The notes under the pieces are model-generated. The model had not been told where the DNA came from and did no database searches. It saw nothing but the letters and a program-made list of their open reading frames with translations. Shown here piece after piece: positions 19,098 through 28,300 of a stretch of DNA of 64,000 nucleotides. Position numbers and translations under genes: made by a program. Positions within the stretch are counted from its first letter, which is position 1. Every line of letters starts with the position of its first letter. The stretch lies in the NCBI GenBank assembly GCA_020975725.1, contig QXJR01000008.1, forward strand, positions 310,001 through 374,000, written 5' to 3'. This DNA is from Picocystis sp. L7 (taxonomy: Eukaryota; Chlorophyta; Picocystophyceae; Picocystales; Picocystaceae).

Positions 19098-20066
19098 CTA
19101 GCTACTCATTGAAAGTTGTGCAAGCTTTCCGAAGTAGACTGTAATAGCTTTCATTTTGGGATGGCCTCTCACCGGAGGTATCCAATTTTGCTCTACTTCA
19201 CACGGTATCCCCACTTCTTCTGTAAACATAGCCAATTCTTCGACAGATGTATTGCGGGGCAAAAATACAGCAACGTGTGGGGTTATAGCGAGGCATCGCT
19301 TCAGCAACTCGATTCCGTCAATGCCTGCGACATTGATGTCGGTCAGACTGAACTCTTTGCCGCCCCTGCTATAATCAATCCCTCCCCATGGAGGCGACAA
19401 AAATATGACATCGGCTTTGAGATTGCTAAGAAGGGAGATGCTTTCCCCGCATACGAATTCTAGGCGCTCAGACACACCGTAGACCTCAGCATTGTGGATT
19501 GCCATATCCAATCTCCCTCGGTTGTGGTCAATTGCAAGCACTCTGCCGCAGGTATTTGCTAGCGCAATGGCATTCCCGCCAACCCCTGCAAACAAGTCAC
19601 ACGCCAGTGCAGACGCGCAGCGTTTCGCGTGGTGGTTGGCTATCGCTTCTGGTGTTACACTGTACCACCCTTCGTCATCCATTTGGACCCCATCGTCGAA
19701 CTTGGAGAAGAGAAGGTACCTCTGCCTCCAGTACTTTGGATGGGGTGCAGGTAAGTGGTGCATTTTTGCTCCAGTTGGAAGCGACGTGTCCGTGTGAAGG
19801 TCTTTCGAGCTCGATCTGAATTGCGTGGGTAGTCCCATCTGTTGCATGAGTTTCTGTTCTGCGACCCAGGTCGCGTTGGTCCAAGCCCTGTCTCTCGACA
19901 AAACATCATCCAAAGTCACGCATGTCACGACCAAGAGGTCGCTGATCCTTTCCAACAAGGTGACCTCGGCCTGCATCGCCTCGGCATCCTGCATGAATGC
20001 CGTGGTCAGCGGCGGCATGCTGTCGGTTCCTTGACACAAGTTCTTTCGTAAACTCGCCCGTTCCAA
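19098..20066 (-). CDS. TGS1: Trimethylguanosine synthase (TGS1)
   Basis: SAM-dependent methyltransferase that converts the m7G cap of snRNA and snoRNA to the 2,2,7-trimethyl cap in the nucleus; about 322 residues. The substrate-side motif is KYWRQRYLLFSKFDDG (111-126), followed by DDEGWYSVTPE (131-141). SAM motif I is CDLFAGVGGNAIALA (156-170), the acidic motif is AIDHNRGR, and the catalytic loop is FLSPPWGGIDYSRGG (222-236). These are the core TGS1 signatures. The long N-terminal extension of animal TGS1 is absent, as in yeast and plants. Start is the first Met; Met-17 is possible. The desaturase upstream converges on it with 159 bases between. Confidence 0.9.
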   Translation of the reverse strand: MERASLRKNLCQGTDSMPPLTTAFMQDAEAMQAEVTLLERISDLLVVTCVTLDDVLSRDRAWTNATWVAEQKLMQQMGLPTQFRSSSKDLHTDTSLPTGAKMHHLPAPHPKYWRQRYLLFSKFDDGVQMDDEGWYSVTPEAIANHHAKRCASALACDLFAGVGGNAIALANTCGRVLAIDHNRGRLDMAIHNAEVYGVSERLEFVCGESISLLSNLKADVIFLSPPWGGIDYSRGGKEFSLTDINVAGIDGIELLKRCLAITPHVAVFLPRNTSVEELAMFTEEVGIPCEVEQNWIPPVRGHPKMKAITVYFGKLAQLSMSS

Positions 20067-20095
20067 CCGGTGGATCCATCGAACGACAGTCCAAG

Positions 20096-20501
20096 TGTTA
20101 AAACATGGGGAGTTTACAACCGCAGGGAGTCAACAAGAACGGAAGGGATAGAACTTGTGACGTCTTTTCAAACCTCGGGAGGGGTGCAACACAGGAAGAT
20201 CGTGTCAACGATCCTTCTAGAAGCCAAACACCCCGATAGTACATAGGTTTACTATTTTGTGACTACAGGGATGGGTTAGCATATGTGGGGAACATGCATC
20301 TACCACAGTGTTGTCGCTACCTTTTAGAAAGGAGTAAGATAACGCATAATTGATTAGTTCAGTCGGCGCAAGCTTAAGCAAATCACACTTAAATGTTTAG
20401 AAGTGAAGATTTGCAGTAAGGCCATGCAATCCACGAATAGGGATGGGGACATAAAAGGGGCTCATTTCAAACTAGCCAAAGTAATAATACTCACCTCAAC
20501 C
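20096..20501 (+). repeat. Solo LTR, related to the second copia element
   Basis: About 406 bases, clearly alignable by eye to the LTR at 58668 (shared words such as TCTTCTAGAAG and GGCGCAAGCTTA/GACGCAAGCTCA) but diverged. It starts TGTTAAAA and is flanked by a 5-bp duplication CCAAG (20091-20095 and 20502-20506). No internal region remains. This is the mark of an old insertion reduced by LTR-LTR recombination. Confidence 0.82.
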
Positions 20502-20506
20502 CCAAG

Positions 20507-21532
20507 ATGTCCCCCATCTTTATAAGCATCAATGTTGCAACTATCTAGGGATGGTGAGGTAAACCCTTTGGCTTCCTATTTGAAGGAAAAATGAGCTATG
20601 AACACGCCCGTGGCGGTCTCTTGTGTGGGAGCTAGTGTATCTTATTCATTGGTCAAAGAAGAGCCTCCAAGGTGATGTGAGGGCAACCCGAGGGAGAATG
20701 TTGCTAGAACCACGCGGATCTAGGTGGATGCATGTGCGTTGAGACACAATCGGCAACACTAGCGATAGGTGTCTGAAGGCAAGGCTTCTAAACGGTGACT
20801 CTTCTCTTCCACACAACCACCTTGATCAAATTACTAGTTAGTACTTGAGAGAAGATGCAACTTGAACGAATAGGCCCTGTCGGTATTTCGTTCCCTATTA
20901 TGCGGAATCACGGCACAAGCGATGAGAATTCTTGGAAAGACGTTGCGTACGTTCGATACGAGGAAGATCGGCAACAAAGTTGTTGGGCTAGTCATCGCTC
21001 CCTTCCTCCCAAGGAATGCAATGAAGGAAATTTGCATCGGAAACGGAGGCTTTAAAATCATAGTTGAACGCTAGATAGCGAATCTGCAGCTGACCGACAA
21101 TGAAAAATGGCGAGGATGTATGGACTGTGTAGTGGGGCAAGTGACGAAGGGGTTCGCACGCTCAAGGCACGTTGGGGTCTTGCTACGAACCATGAAGCTA
21201 AGCAAACGAACGAATTCGTGTATGCTTCGGTCCGGGAGAGAGGTAAAAGAGGAGAGTGGAACCCTCATCCACCGAAGCGGAACCCAAGGAAGAAAGCTAT
21301 AGTACCACCACCTTCAAAAGGCGCGCAAAGGCAGCTCCGCTGTTCCGAATGAATCACTCCGTCTGAACTAGATGCCCCGCACGCGGTCTGTTGGTCTCCG
21401 TGAATCGATACTCGTGGCGAGGGGTTCGAAAGTGCACTTATCCGGAAGACATTGCCATCGGTGTTGATTTAATTTCATGGCTTAACCCGGTGCGGACGGG
21501 TCGTGGAAAATTGGATTGGATTTCATCGATTG
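20507..21532. other. AT-richer intergenic stretch
   Basis: About 1 kb between the solo LTR and the Nudix gene. Short open frames only. No tRNA, further LTR copy or decayed gene that I can identify. Confidence 0.4.
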
Positions 21533-22027
21533 ATGGCGTCGGCGCACATCGGCAGAGCTCTTCCTCGCACACTTGTGCGTCGCATGGCGGCACCTGCAAG
21601 TTCATCGCTACAAAACCAAGATACCAAGCTGGTCCTTGTGGTGGCTGCTTGCCTGGTCAACGAAAAAGGGCAGGTGTTGCTTGCAGAGAGGCCCAAGAGC
21701 AAACATATGGGCGGACGCTACGAGTTCCCAGGTGGAAAAGTAGAAGCTGGCGAGAGACCAGAAGCAGCGCTCAAGCGCGAACTGCAGGAGGAGTTGGGCA
21801 TTACCTGTGGGACCCTCAACCCTCTGACCTTCTGTTCCCATGCATACGAAGCCTTCCATCTACTCATGCCACTGTACTTGTGCCGCTCTTGGGAAGGAGT
21901 GCCAACCGGCCAAGAAGGGCAGCAGCTGGTGTGGGCGGGAGCGGATGAGCTAGAGGAATACGAAATGCCTCCAGCCGATATACCACTCCTACCCTTCGTG
22001 AAAAAGGCATTGGAAGGGGAGATCTGA
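21533..22027 (+). CDS. Nudix hydrolase, MutT-like (8-oxo-dGTP diphosphatase type)
   Basis: Small hydrolase of about 164 residues that cleaves nucleoside diphosphate-X bonds; MutT-type members clear 8-oxo-dGTP. The complete Nudix box lies at residues 68-90: GGKVEAGE...REL-QEELGI, with the REx2EE core that binds metal. The preceding GGRYEFPGGKVE pattern is typical of MutT rather than of ADP-ribose or coenzyme A hydrolases. The first 25 residues (MASAHIGRALPRTLVRRMAA) are basic and suggest organelle import. An in-frame Met at 21503 would add ten residues. It converges on the Mbb1-like gene with only 38 bases between stops. Substrate is inferred from the family. Confidence 0.85.
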   Translation: MASAHIGRALPRTLVRRMAAPASSSLQNQDTKLVLVVAACLVNEKGQVLLAERPKSKHMGGRYEFPGGKVEAGERPEAALKRELQEELGITCGTLNPLTFCSHAYEAFHLLMPLYLCRSWEGVPTGQEGQQLVWAGADELEEYEMPPADIPLLPFVKKALEGEI

Positions 22028-22065
22028 ATCCTTGGAGTAATAGGTATCTCTGAAAGGGCGTCCGA

Positions 22066-23739
22066 TTAATTATTGCGAAATGAAGACCGCCTGGGGCTTT
22101 GGTCGAGTTTCCTAGGTGGTAAGCGCATATTTCGTTCTGAGTCTGATGGGGCAGAAAGCCAGTTGCTCAGTTGTTTCACTATGGGTACAAATAAAGAGTC
22201 TCCAATGGCCGCTGTTGGAGAAAGGTCCAGGTTGCTGGCCTCCTCAATTCTGCTCTGCAACGAGTATCCCCTGAGCTCATTTGCACGAATGAGATTTCCA
22301 ATTCGCTCCTCAAGTTGAGCCCATGCTTGCCAGGCTGGTGAGCTTTGTGGATCTACTTTCACCGCACACTTGAACAAGCTACGTGCAAGCTCCACATTCC
22401 CCTCCTGGGCTTCAAGCAGGCCCCATGCCTGGAATAACTTGCATGCATCCTTCGAGTCCGGAGAAACCCAAATGCCCTTTTGAAATAGCTCTCTTGCCTT
22501 TTCTGAATCATTCACTTTCCACTCCATGATTCCCCATGCTTGCCATAGAGGTTGATGTTGTGGGTCCACCTTTGCTCCCTTTCCAAAGAGTTTTCTTGCT
22601 TTGTCTACATCACCAACGCTCGCTTCCAGGCGTGCCCAGGCCTGAAGCAAGGCAGGGTCCTTGAGGTTGAAGGAGTGCCCCTTCTCAAACAGACGCCTGG
22701 CTCTATCTCCATTCCCCTCTTTGGCTTCCATATCTGCCCATGCAAGCCACAAGAATCGATTCCTTGGATGTTTGTCGAGACCGGATTTGAATATCTCCCT
22801 GGCTTCCACAAGATTGCCTTGGTTGTACTCCAATAATCCCCAGGACTGCCACAGTGCAGGTGAAGACTTTCCCAATCCCACGTTGCAAGCCTCCTCAAAC
22901 CACTGCCGTGCCTCGTCGGGACGACCTTGTTCAGCTGCCAGCACGCCTACAGACTGATACAGAAAAGCGTTCGGACTCTGTGGTGGCTGGTATCTTATAC
23001 CCTTGACAAACAAATCCCTCGCCCGCTTGAAGTTGCCCTCGCTCTTTTCAAGCATCCCCCATCCATGCCATGCGGCTGCATGTTGATTGTCTGCCACGGT
23101 CGCGGCGTCGAAAAGCTTCCGAGCCTGTCTAACATTCTTTCTTCTGTACTCAAGCGTCGCCCAGGCCTGCCAAATGTACGCATTTTCACCCCTTGTTGCT
23201 TTGGTGCCTTCTTCATACACACTGGCCGCATCCTCCACGCGGCCCAGAGTTGCATAGTGTTTTCCAAGACTCACATAAGGACGTCCGTCGCTTGGATCCT
23301 GACTCATGCATTTCAACAATCCATCTTCTACCTCCTGCAAAAGCTTCTGTCGCACCTTCGGATTGTTCACACGTCGGGCTTTTTGTCGCTTCTGGCGTAG
23401 CTTGTACAGCGACAAATCCTGGTTGATCTTGAGCGGTTTGTCGCTGGACGGTGCGGGAGCTTGTTCTACCACTTGTTGAAGCGAAAACGCAGCCACGACG
23501 CCGTTTCTCTCCGACGGTTTGCCTGGTTCGCCACCAGGATCTGCACGTTCTAGTTCCTGGCGTTCCATATCCACCTCCCTTGCGCTGTTTCCGCCCTTGG
23601 GCAGAGCCAGCACGGCTCGTTTCTTTCCACCACGTGCTGTGGATCTCCCGATGGTTTGGACCAGGTTCGATCGAACGAGACGCGGTGCGCATTGTCCGCT
23701 GGACGAAGCACCAGAGGCGCGTGTTTGGTGCATTGCCAC
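22066..23739 (-). CDS. Mbb1/HCF107-like plastid RNA maturation factor (HAT/TPR repeats)
   Basis: About 557 residues. Chlamydomonas Mbb1 and Arabidopsis HCF107 stabilise and process plastid psbB/psbH transcripts through half-a-TPR repeats. Here residues ~140-500 form a run of 34-36-residue repeats with the HAT pattern, for example LWQSWGLLEYNQGN, LWLAWADMEAKEGN and AWQAWAQLEERIGN. Between repeats the pattern A-R-x-L-F-x-x-G recurs. The N-terminus is basic with Ser/Ala and suits a transit peptide; the Met at 23739 gives it whole. The C-terminus has a Pro/Arg-rich tail. Repeat proteins are easily confused with other TPR families, but the W-x-x-W-G/A-x-L/M-E spacing favours Mbb1 strongly. Confidence 0.85.
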   Translation of the reverse strand: MAMHQTRASGASSSGQCAPRLVRSNLVQTIGRSTARGGKKRAVLALPKGGNSAREVDMERQELERADPGGEPGKPSERNGVVAAFSLQQVVEQAPAPSSDKPLKINQDLSLYKLRQKRQKARRVNNPKVRQKLLQEVEDGLLKCMSQDPSDGRPYVSLGKHYATLGRVEDAASVYEEGTKATRGENAYIWQAWATLEYRRKNVRQARKLFDAATVADNQHAAAWHGWGMLEKSEGNFKRARDLFVKGIRYQPPQSPNAFLYQSVGVLAAEQGRPDEARQWFEEACNVGLGKSSPALWQSWGLLEYNQGNLVEAREIFKSGLDKHPRNRFLWLAWADMEAKEGNGDRARRLFEKGHSFNLKDPALLQAWARLEASVGDVDKARKLFGKGAKVDPQHQPLWQAWGIMEWKVNDSEKARELFQKGIWVSPDSKDACKLFQAWGLLEAQEGNVELARSLFKCAVKVDPQSSPAWQAWAQLEERIGNLIRANELRGYSLQSRIEEASNLDLSPTAAIGDSLFVPIVKQLSNWLSAPSDSERNMRLPPRKLDQSPRRSSFRNN

Positions 23740-24352
23740 GTCTTCTCCGACTCGTCGATGTTTCTGGCTGGTATCGAATCACGGAGGGATTCCAACCCCC
23801 CTCCTACATCGACCCCGGACGCGGTGGTTCGAAGGGCAATCATTCCCTTCTATTCGAGATCGGGTAGACCTGGGAGGAGCGGTGGAGCCCTGCAGAGTCG
23901 ATTGGGGAGTTCGGTTCCTCGAAGATCCGGTCGGATTGGGGTGCAGCCTGCATTGGAGGTCAAATGAACCAGTGCAAGCTGGAGCTGCTGAGGCCCAAGC
24001 TGTCCATCTCCTTTCCTGCTGCATGGGTTTCGGCTGAACAAGGAGCCTGCTTCGCGATCCGGAAAGGGACGAGTCATCCCAGGGAGGCTCAGGAGAAACA
24101 AGCGCAGCCTCGTTCAGGCACGAAAGGTGGAGGATGCTCACCGACAATCCCAGGTCCCAAAACGCTTGGGCGACATCCCAAGATTGGGGAGGAGATGCAG
24201 GATGACGGTCTATGCGTTCCATAGCAACGAAATGCACGAGTAAGAGCGCTGGCAAAAGCCTGCAGATTAGAGAATCATGATGCAGCTTATCCATTACATT
24301 GGAGGAAGCGGTGTCAAATTGCCCTTCCTTCCACCAGACAATCAAACTAGAT
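23740..24352. other. Spacer between two minus-strand genes
   Basis: About 610 bases upstream of the Mbb1-like gene and downstream of the stress-protein gene. The part near 23740 is GC-rich as at other starts. No feature recognised. Confidence 0.4.
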
Positions 24353-24877
24353 TCAGGGAACCATCAGCACTGGACAGTCCACAAATTCAGCCAATAGATT
24401 CGCATTGAGGCTGTGCTCGTGCACAGCATCAGCGCTGACTACTACCAGTTCTGCATCCACTTCATCCGCCACATCTCCACACGAAACAGAAGGAGGCTTG
24501 TCATCGTTTCTTTCGTACATTGCGAAGTCTTGCATCCCATGCTCTTCCAGGTGAAACTTCAGAGCCGATGCCCGTTGCTCTTGATCGATCTGAGTGTCCG
24601 GTTTGTCAACGGCGAGCACCGTCAGACGCGAGCCGAACTGCTTGCCCAGCGATGCAGCAACAAGAGCAGCTTGTCTGGAACCTTCGGATAGATATGGGTT
24701 GCTGTCCACCAAGCACAAGAGGATATGCTTGAACATGGGGTTGGTGTCGGTAGCTCCGGCCGCTGCATAGTGCGTGCGCACACCGCAGGCCACCGTACCT
24801 CCACCACGCTGGGCCTTGGTACGACGCCTTCCCGTGAAGGTGGCATTCCTTCCACTGATCGTTCGCGTTGCAGGCAT
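24353..24877 (-). CDS. Universal stress protein domain protein, probably plastid
   Basis: Single UspA-type domain of about 130 residues after a leader of about 45. The domain begins FKHILLCLVDSNPYLSEGSR, followed by LTVLAVD, the first strand and loop of the alpha/beta fold. It ends HEHSLNANLLAEFVDCPVLM, comparable to the UspA end where a Gly-rich ATP-binding loop usually precedes S-VA--L. The canonical G-x2-G-x9-G ATP loop is not obvious, so it may be of the non-ATP type. The leader from Met 24877 is rich in Arg, Thr and Ala with no acids and looks like a transit peptide. A copia element sits 186 bases upstream, in the presumed promoter. Role is unknown beyond the fold. Confidence 0.7.
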   Translation of the reverse strand: MPATRTISGRNATFTGRRRTKAQRGGGTVACGVRTHYAAAGATDTNPMFKHILLCLVDSNPYLSEGSRQAALVAASLGKQFGSRLTVLAVDKPDTQIDQEQRASALKFHLEEHGMQDFAMYERNDDKPPSVSCGDVADEVDAELVVVSADAVHEHSLNANLLAEFVDCPVLMVP

Positions 24878-25063
24878 CCCGCACTTCGCCAACTTGGTCC
24901 GCGACCTCCGACGCACAGAAGCTTCGAGGCGACGAGTCTGCCTTACGTGTCGCAGTTGTCCAATCCAGGGATAGCGTCCATCTGATTGGAAAGCAGTTCG
25001 GGTTCGATTGGAAGTACACCCGGGGTGAGAGAGCTTGCTCACCCAATCAACGTTCGGCCAACC

Positions 25064-25379
25064 TGTTGAAAGGATCTGCTGTTTAACCGCAAGGTTAACA
25101 GGCAGCGTTGGAGGACCTGGGTTCGTGAAGGTCCTTGGGAGTTCGGAGCACGGAGGTGCACGGAGGAGCGAGGTTGGAAAGAGTGTGTGGCATGCATTCA
25201 AGGCGTGGCCCCTTGGGCCCTAATAGCCGCCACAATGCCTACGTGGTATTGTGGATAGGGTATCCTATCCACAGCCGCCGCCGAACGTGCGGCTGTCCTG
25301 GTCGGAAGGGACGACCTGCACGACCAGTCCCATAGAGAATAAACTCCATAGAACTGGTCCTGTACTTAACTTTTCAATA
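25064..25379 (-). repeat. 3' LTR of the first copia element
   Basis: 316 bases. In element orientation it starts TATTG and ends CAACA, a near-perfect inverted pair of ends. Same sequence as 29783-30098 by eye. Confidence 0.93.
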
Positions 25380-28300
25380 CTCTCCCTCAGGACCTGTTTC
25401 ATTGCTTGTTAACTCAGGTAACTGCACAAGTCCAATCTGCTTAACACTGGCACCAAATTTCTGAACACTGGTGGGTTTTGTGAGGAAATCTGCCAACATT
25501 TCTGTTGTTGGGCAATATTTGAACTGCACCTCACGTCTCATAATCCTCTCACGGACGAAGTGGTGAGCAATGTCAATATGTTTTGTCCGCTGGATGGACT
25601 TAACATCATTCAGCATCTTGATGCAGGCCTGGTTGTCACACTTCATGTTAACAGTGTGAATTTTGCCCCTGGAGTTAAGTCCGTTAATTAACCTCTTCAG
25701 CCAGAGGGCTTCTTTGACTGCTGCTGCTGCTGCTTGGTACTCTGCCTCTGCTGTGGAGGTAGATACGGTCTTCTGCATTTTGCTCTGCCAAGAGATTAAA
25801 CTCCCATTCAGGAAGAATAGGTATCCTGTCCTGGATTTCCTTGTTAACTTGTCTGCTCCATAGTCTGCATCACAGTAACCAGTGAGGTTAAAGATATCAA
25901 TATCTGCATCGAGATCTTCTGAACTGTCATCGATACGATTTCCAAGAACCAGGCCCAGGTCCATTGTGCCTCTCAAGTACTTGAGCACTGACTTTGCTGC
26001 ATTCATGTGCTCCACACTTGGCTTGTCCATGAATCTTGACAAATGTGACACTGCATGACACAAATCTGGCCTGGTGGTGGTGGCCAAGTAGAGTAGTGAG
26101 CCCATGAGCACTTGGTAGGATTGTTGAGGGGCTGCAGGTTCATTCTCTAGTGCAGTAAAGTGGTATTCCAGAGGTACCTGCTTAACCCTGCAGTTTTCCA
26201 TGTTGAACTGCTTAATTAACTGCCTTATCTTCTCAGGCTCACTGAGTGTGAGGGTCCTGTTTTTTCTGTCCCTGTGAACCACCATGCCACAGAAGAAACT
26301 CACAGGTCCTAGGTCTCTGGCCTGGAATCTCTTGCAGATGCTCTCAATGACTTCTTCAATCATATGGATATCTTCTGCTGCAAGGAGTATGTCATCCACA
26401 TAGATGCACAGGATGCACTCCTTGCCTGTTTCTTCGTTAACTTTCTGTAAAATAGTGTCCTCCACTGGGTTAACTACGAATCCCAGCTCTGTAGTTAACA
26501 TGTTGATGAGGTGGAGGAACCAGAGTCTTGGAGCCTGTTTCAGGCCATACAAACTCTTGTTGAGTTTGAGAGCCAGATGGCTGTTTCCATCTAATTCTTT
26601 CCCTTTGAGTCCATCAGGTATCTGGATGTAGATAGGTTCATCCAATTCTGCATTTAAGAAGGCAGTTTTGATGTCCACCTGCCTGATTTCATAGTCCTTC
26701 AAGGCTGCATAAGTTAAGTAAACTCGCTGGGTTACCTTACCAGAGGTGGGGGCAAACACCTCCTGGTAGTCCAAACCCTCACGTTGCTCGAAGCCACGCA
26801 CGCACAGGCGGGCTTTGTAGCGCTCCACGTCGCCACCACCGTCGCGTTTCACCTTGAAGACCCACGTGGTGGTGAGGGCCTTGCGTGCTGGAGGAAGCTC
26901 GGTGAGCGTCCAGGTCTCGTTGGCCACCAGCGAGGTAAGTTCTTCGTGGATGGCTTCTTTCCAGAGGTCGGCGTCCGATCTTCGCATTGCGTTTGCGAAG
27001 CCTGAGAATTCGTCGCTGACCATCCAATCGTCCTTGCAGGTGGTCTTCAAAGCTTTGCTGGAGCGAGGACGCAGGTTGTACCCATGCGTTGGGTTTGCTG
27101 GAGGTGCTGGACTGGCTGCTGGATTGGATGCTGGAGGTGAGGCTGGAGCCTGCAGCTGCATTGCTTGCTGGATGCCATGTGGAGATGGTGAAGAAGGTGC
27201 TTGAACATGCTGAGCACCTTCTCCATCATCTAGGATGCCTGCTGGATTGTCGTTTTCGCTGCTGCTGGACTGCTGAAGGCGTTGCAGGATTGCCGGAGTA
27301 GATTCTGGATTGCCCGTAGTTTGGGCAATGGCTTGGTTGGGTGGTGAAGAAGGTACTTGGCTTTGCTGAGCTCCTCCTTCATCACCTACATAACCAGGTT
27401 GAACAGGTGGAACCTGCTGGAGGTTTGCTGGTGGTTGCCGGCGAATGGACTGCTCGCTGCCGAAAGTTTGTGGAAATTCTGCACCTGCAGAATACACGGG
27501 ACTCCTCTCCCCGTTTGGTGATCCCATAAGGTCCAAAGCGCTTGGATCCTGTGGAATCACTGAACCATCTGGACCGTAACTGGAGCGGAGTTCGGAGAGC
27601 TGAAGCTGCGGAGGCTCAGGGAAGAGTTCAGGGAGGACCTGACCTTCCAAATCTTGCTGACTTTGATTTGCTGCAGGTCCAGGAGTGCTCTCCACAAACT
27701 CCACATTTCTGCTGAGCACAATTTGGTCCTTTACAAGGACACGGTAAGTTGAGCTGTTTTCATAGCCCAAAAATGTTCCCTCGACTGACTTTGGTCCGAA
27801 CTTTCCAATGCGTTTTTCTGCAGGTACGAGCACCCAAGCCTGACAACCGAATGTTCGCAGGTTGTCTAGGCTTGGTTGCTTGTTGGTCAGCAATTCAATT
27901 GGGCATTTTCCTTCTACTGATGCCTTCACGGGCAGTCGGTTTCGAAGGTAGTTGGCACATCGGATGGCCTCTCCCCAGAAGGTACGAGGCAACTTGGAGG
28001 ACAGCAGCAACGCACGCGCACTTTCGTTGAGTGTGCGGTGCAATCGTTCTGCTGCATTTTGCTGTGGTGTATACCCAGCAGTTGTTTCATGGGCTATGCC
28101 CTTTGATTGTAAGAATTTTTTGAGTTCAGCATTCACAAACTCTGAACCTTGATCCGTTCGCACGGCTTTCACCGTCTGACCTGGGGAAACCTTTTCAAAG
28201 GTGTGTATCCCTTCCATGAGTGCACCTACCGCACTCGATTTGTTCGGCAGCAAGTACACCTGACTTGCTTTGCTGCCTTGGTCATAGATGGAGAGGTAAT

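Noticed and set aside
25080-25380. Part of the stress-protein frame running into the LTR
   Set aside because: The frame is open upstream by chance; the Met at 24877 starts a normal transit-like leader outside the element.
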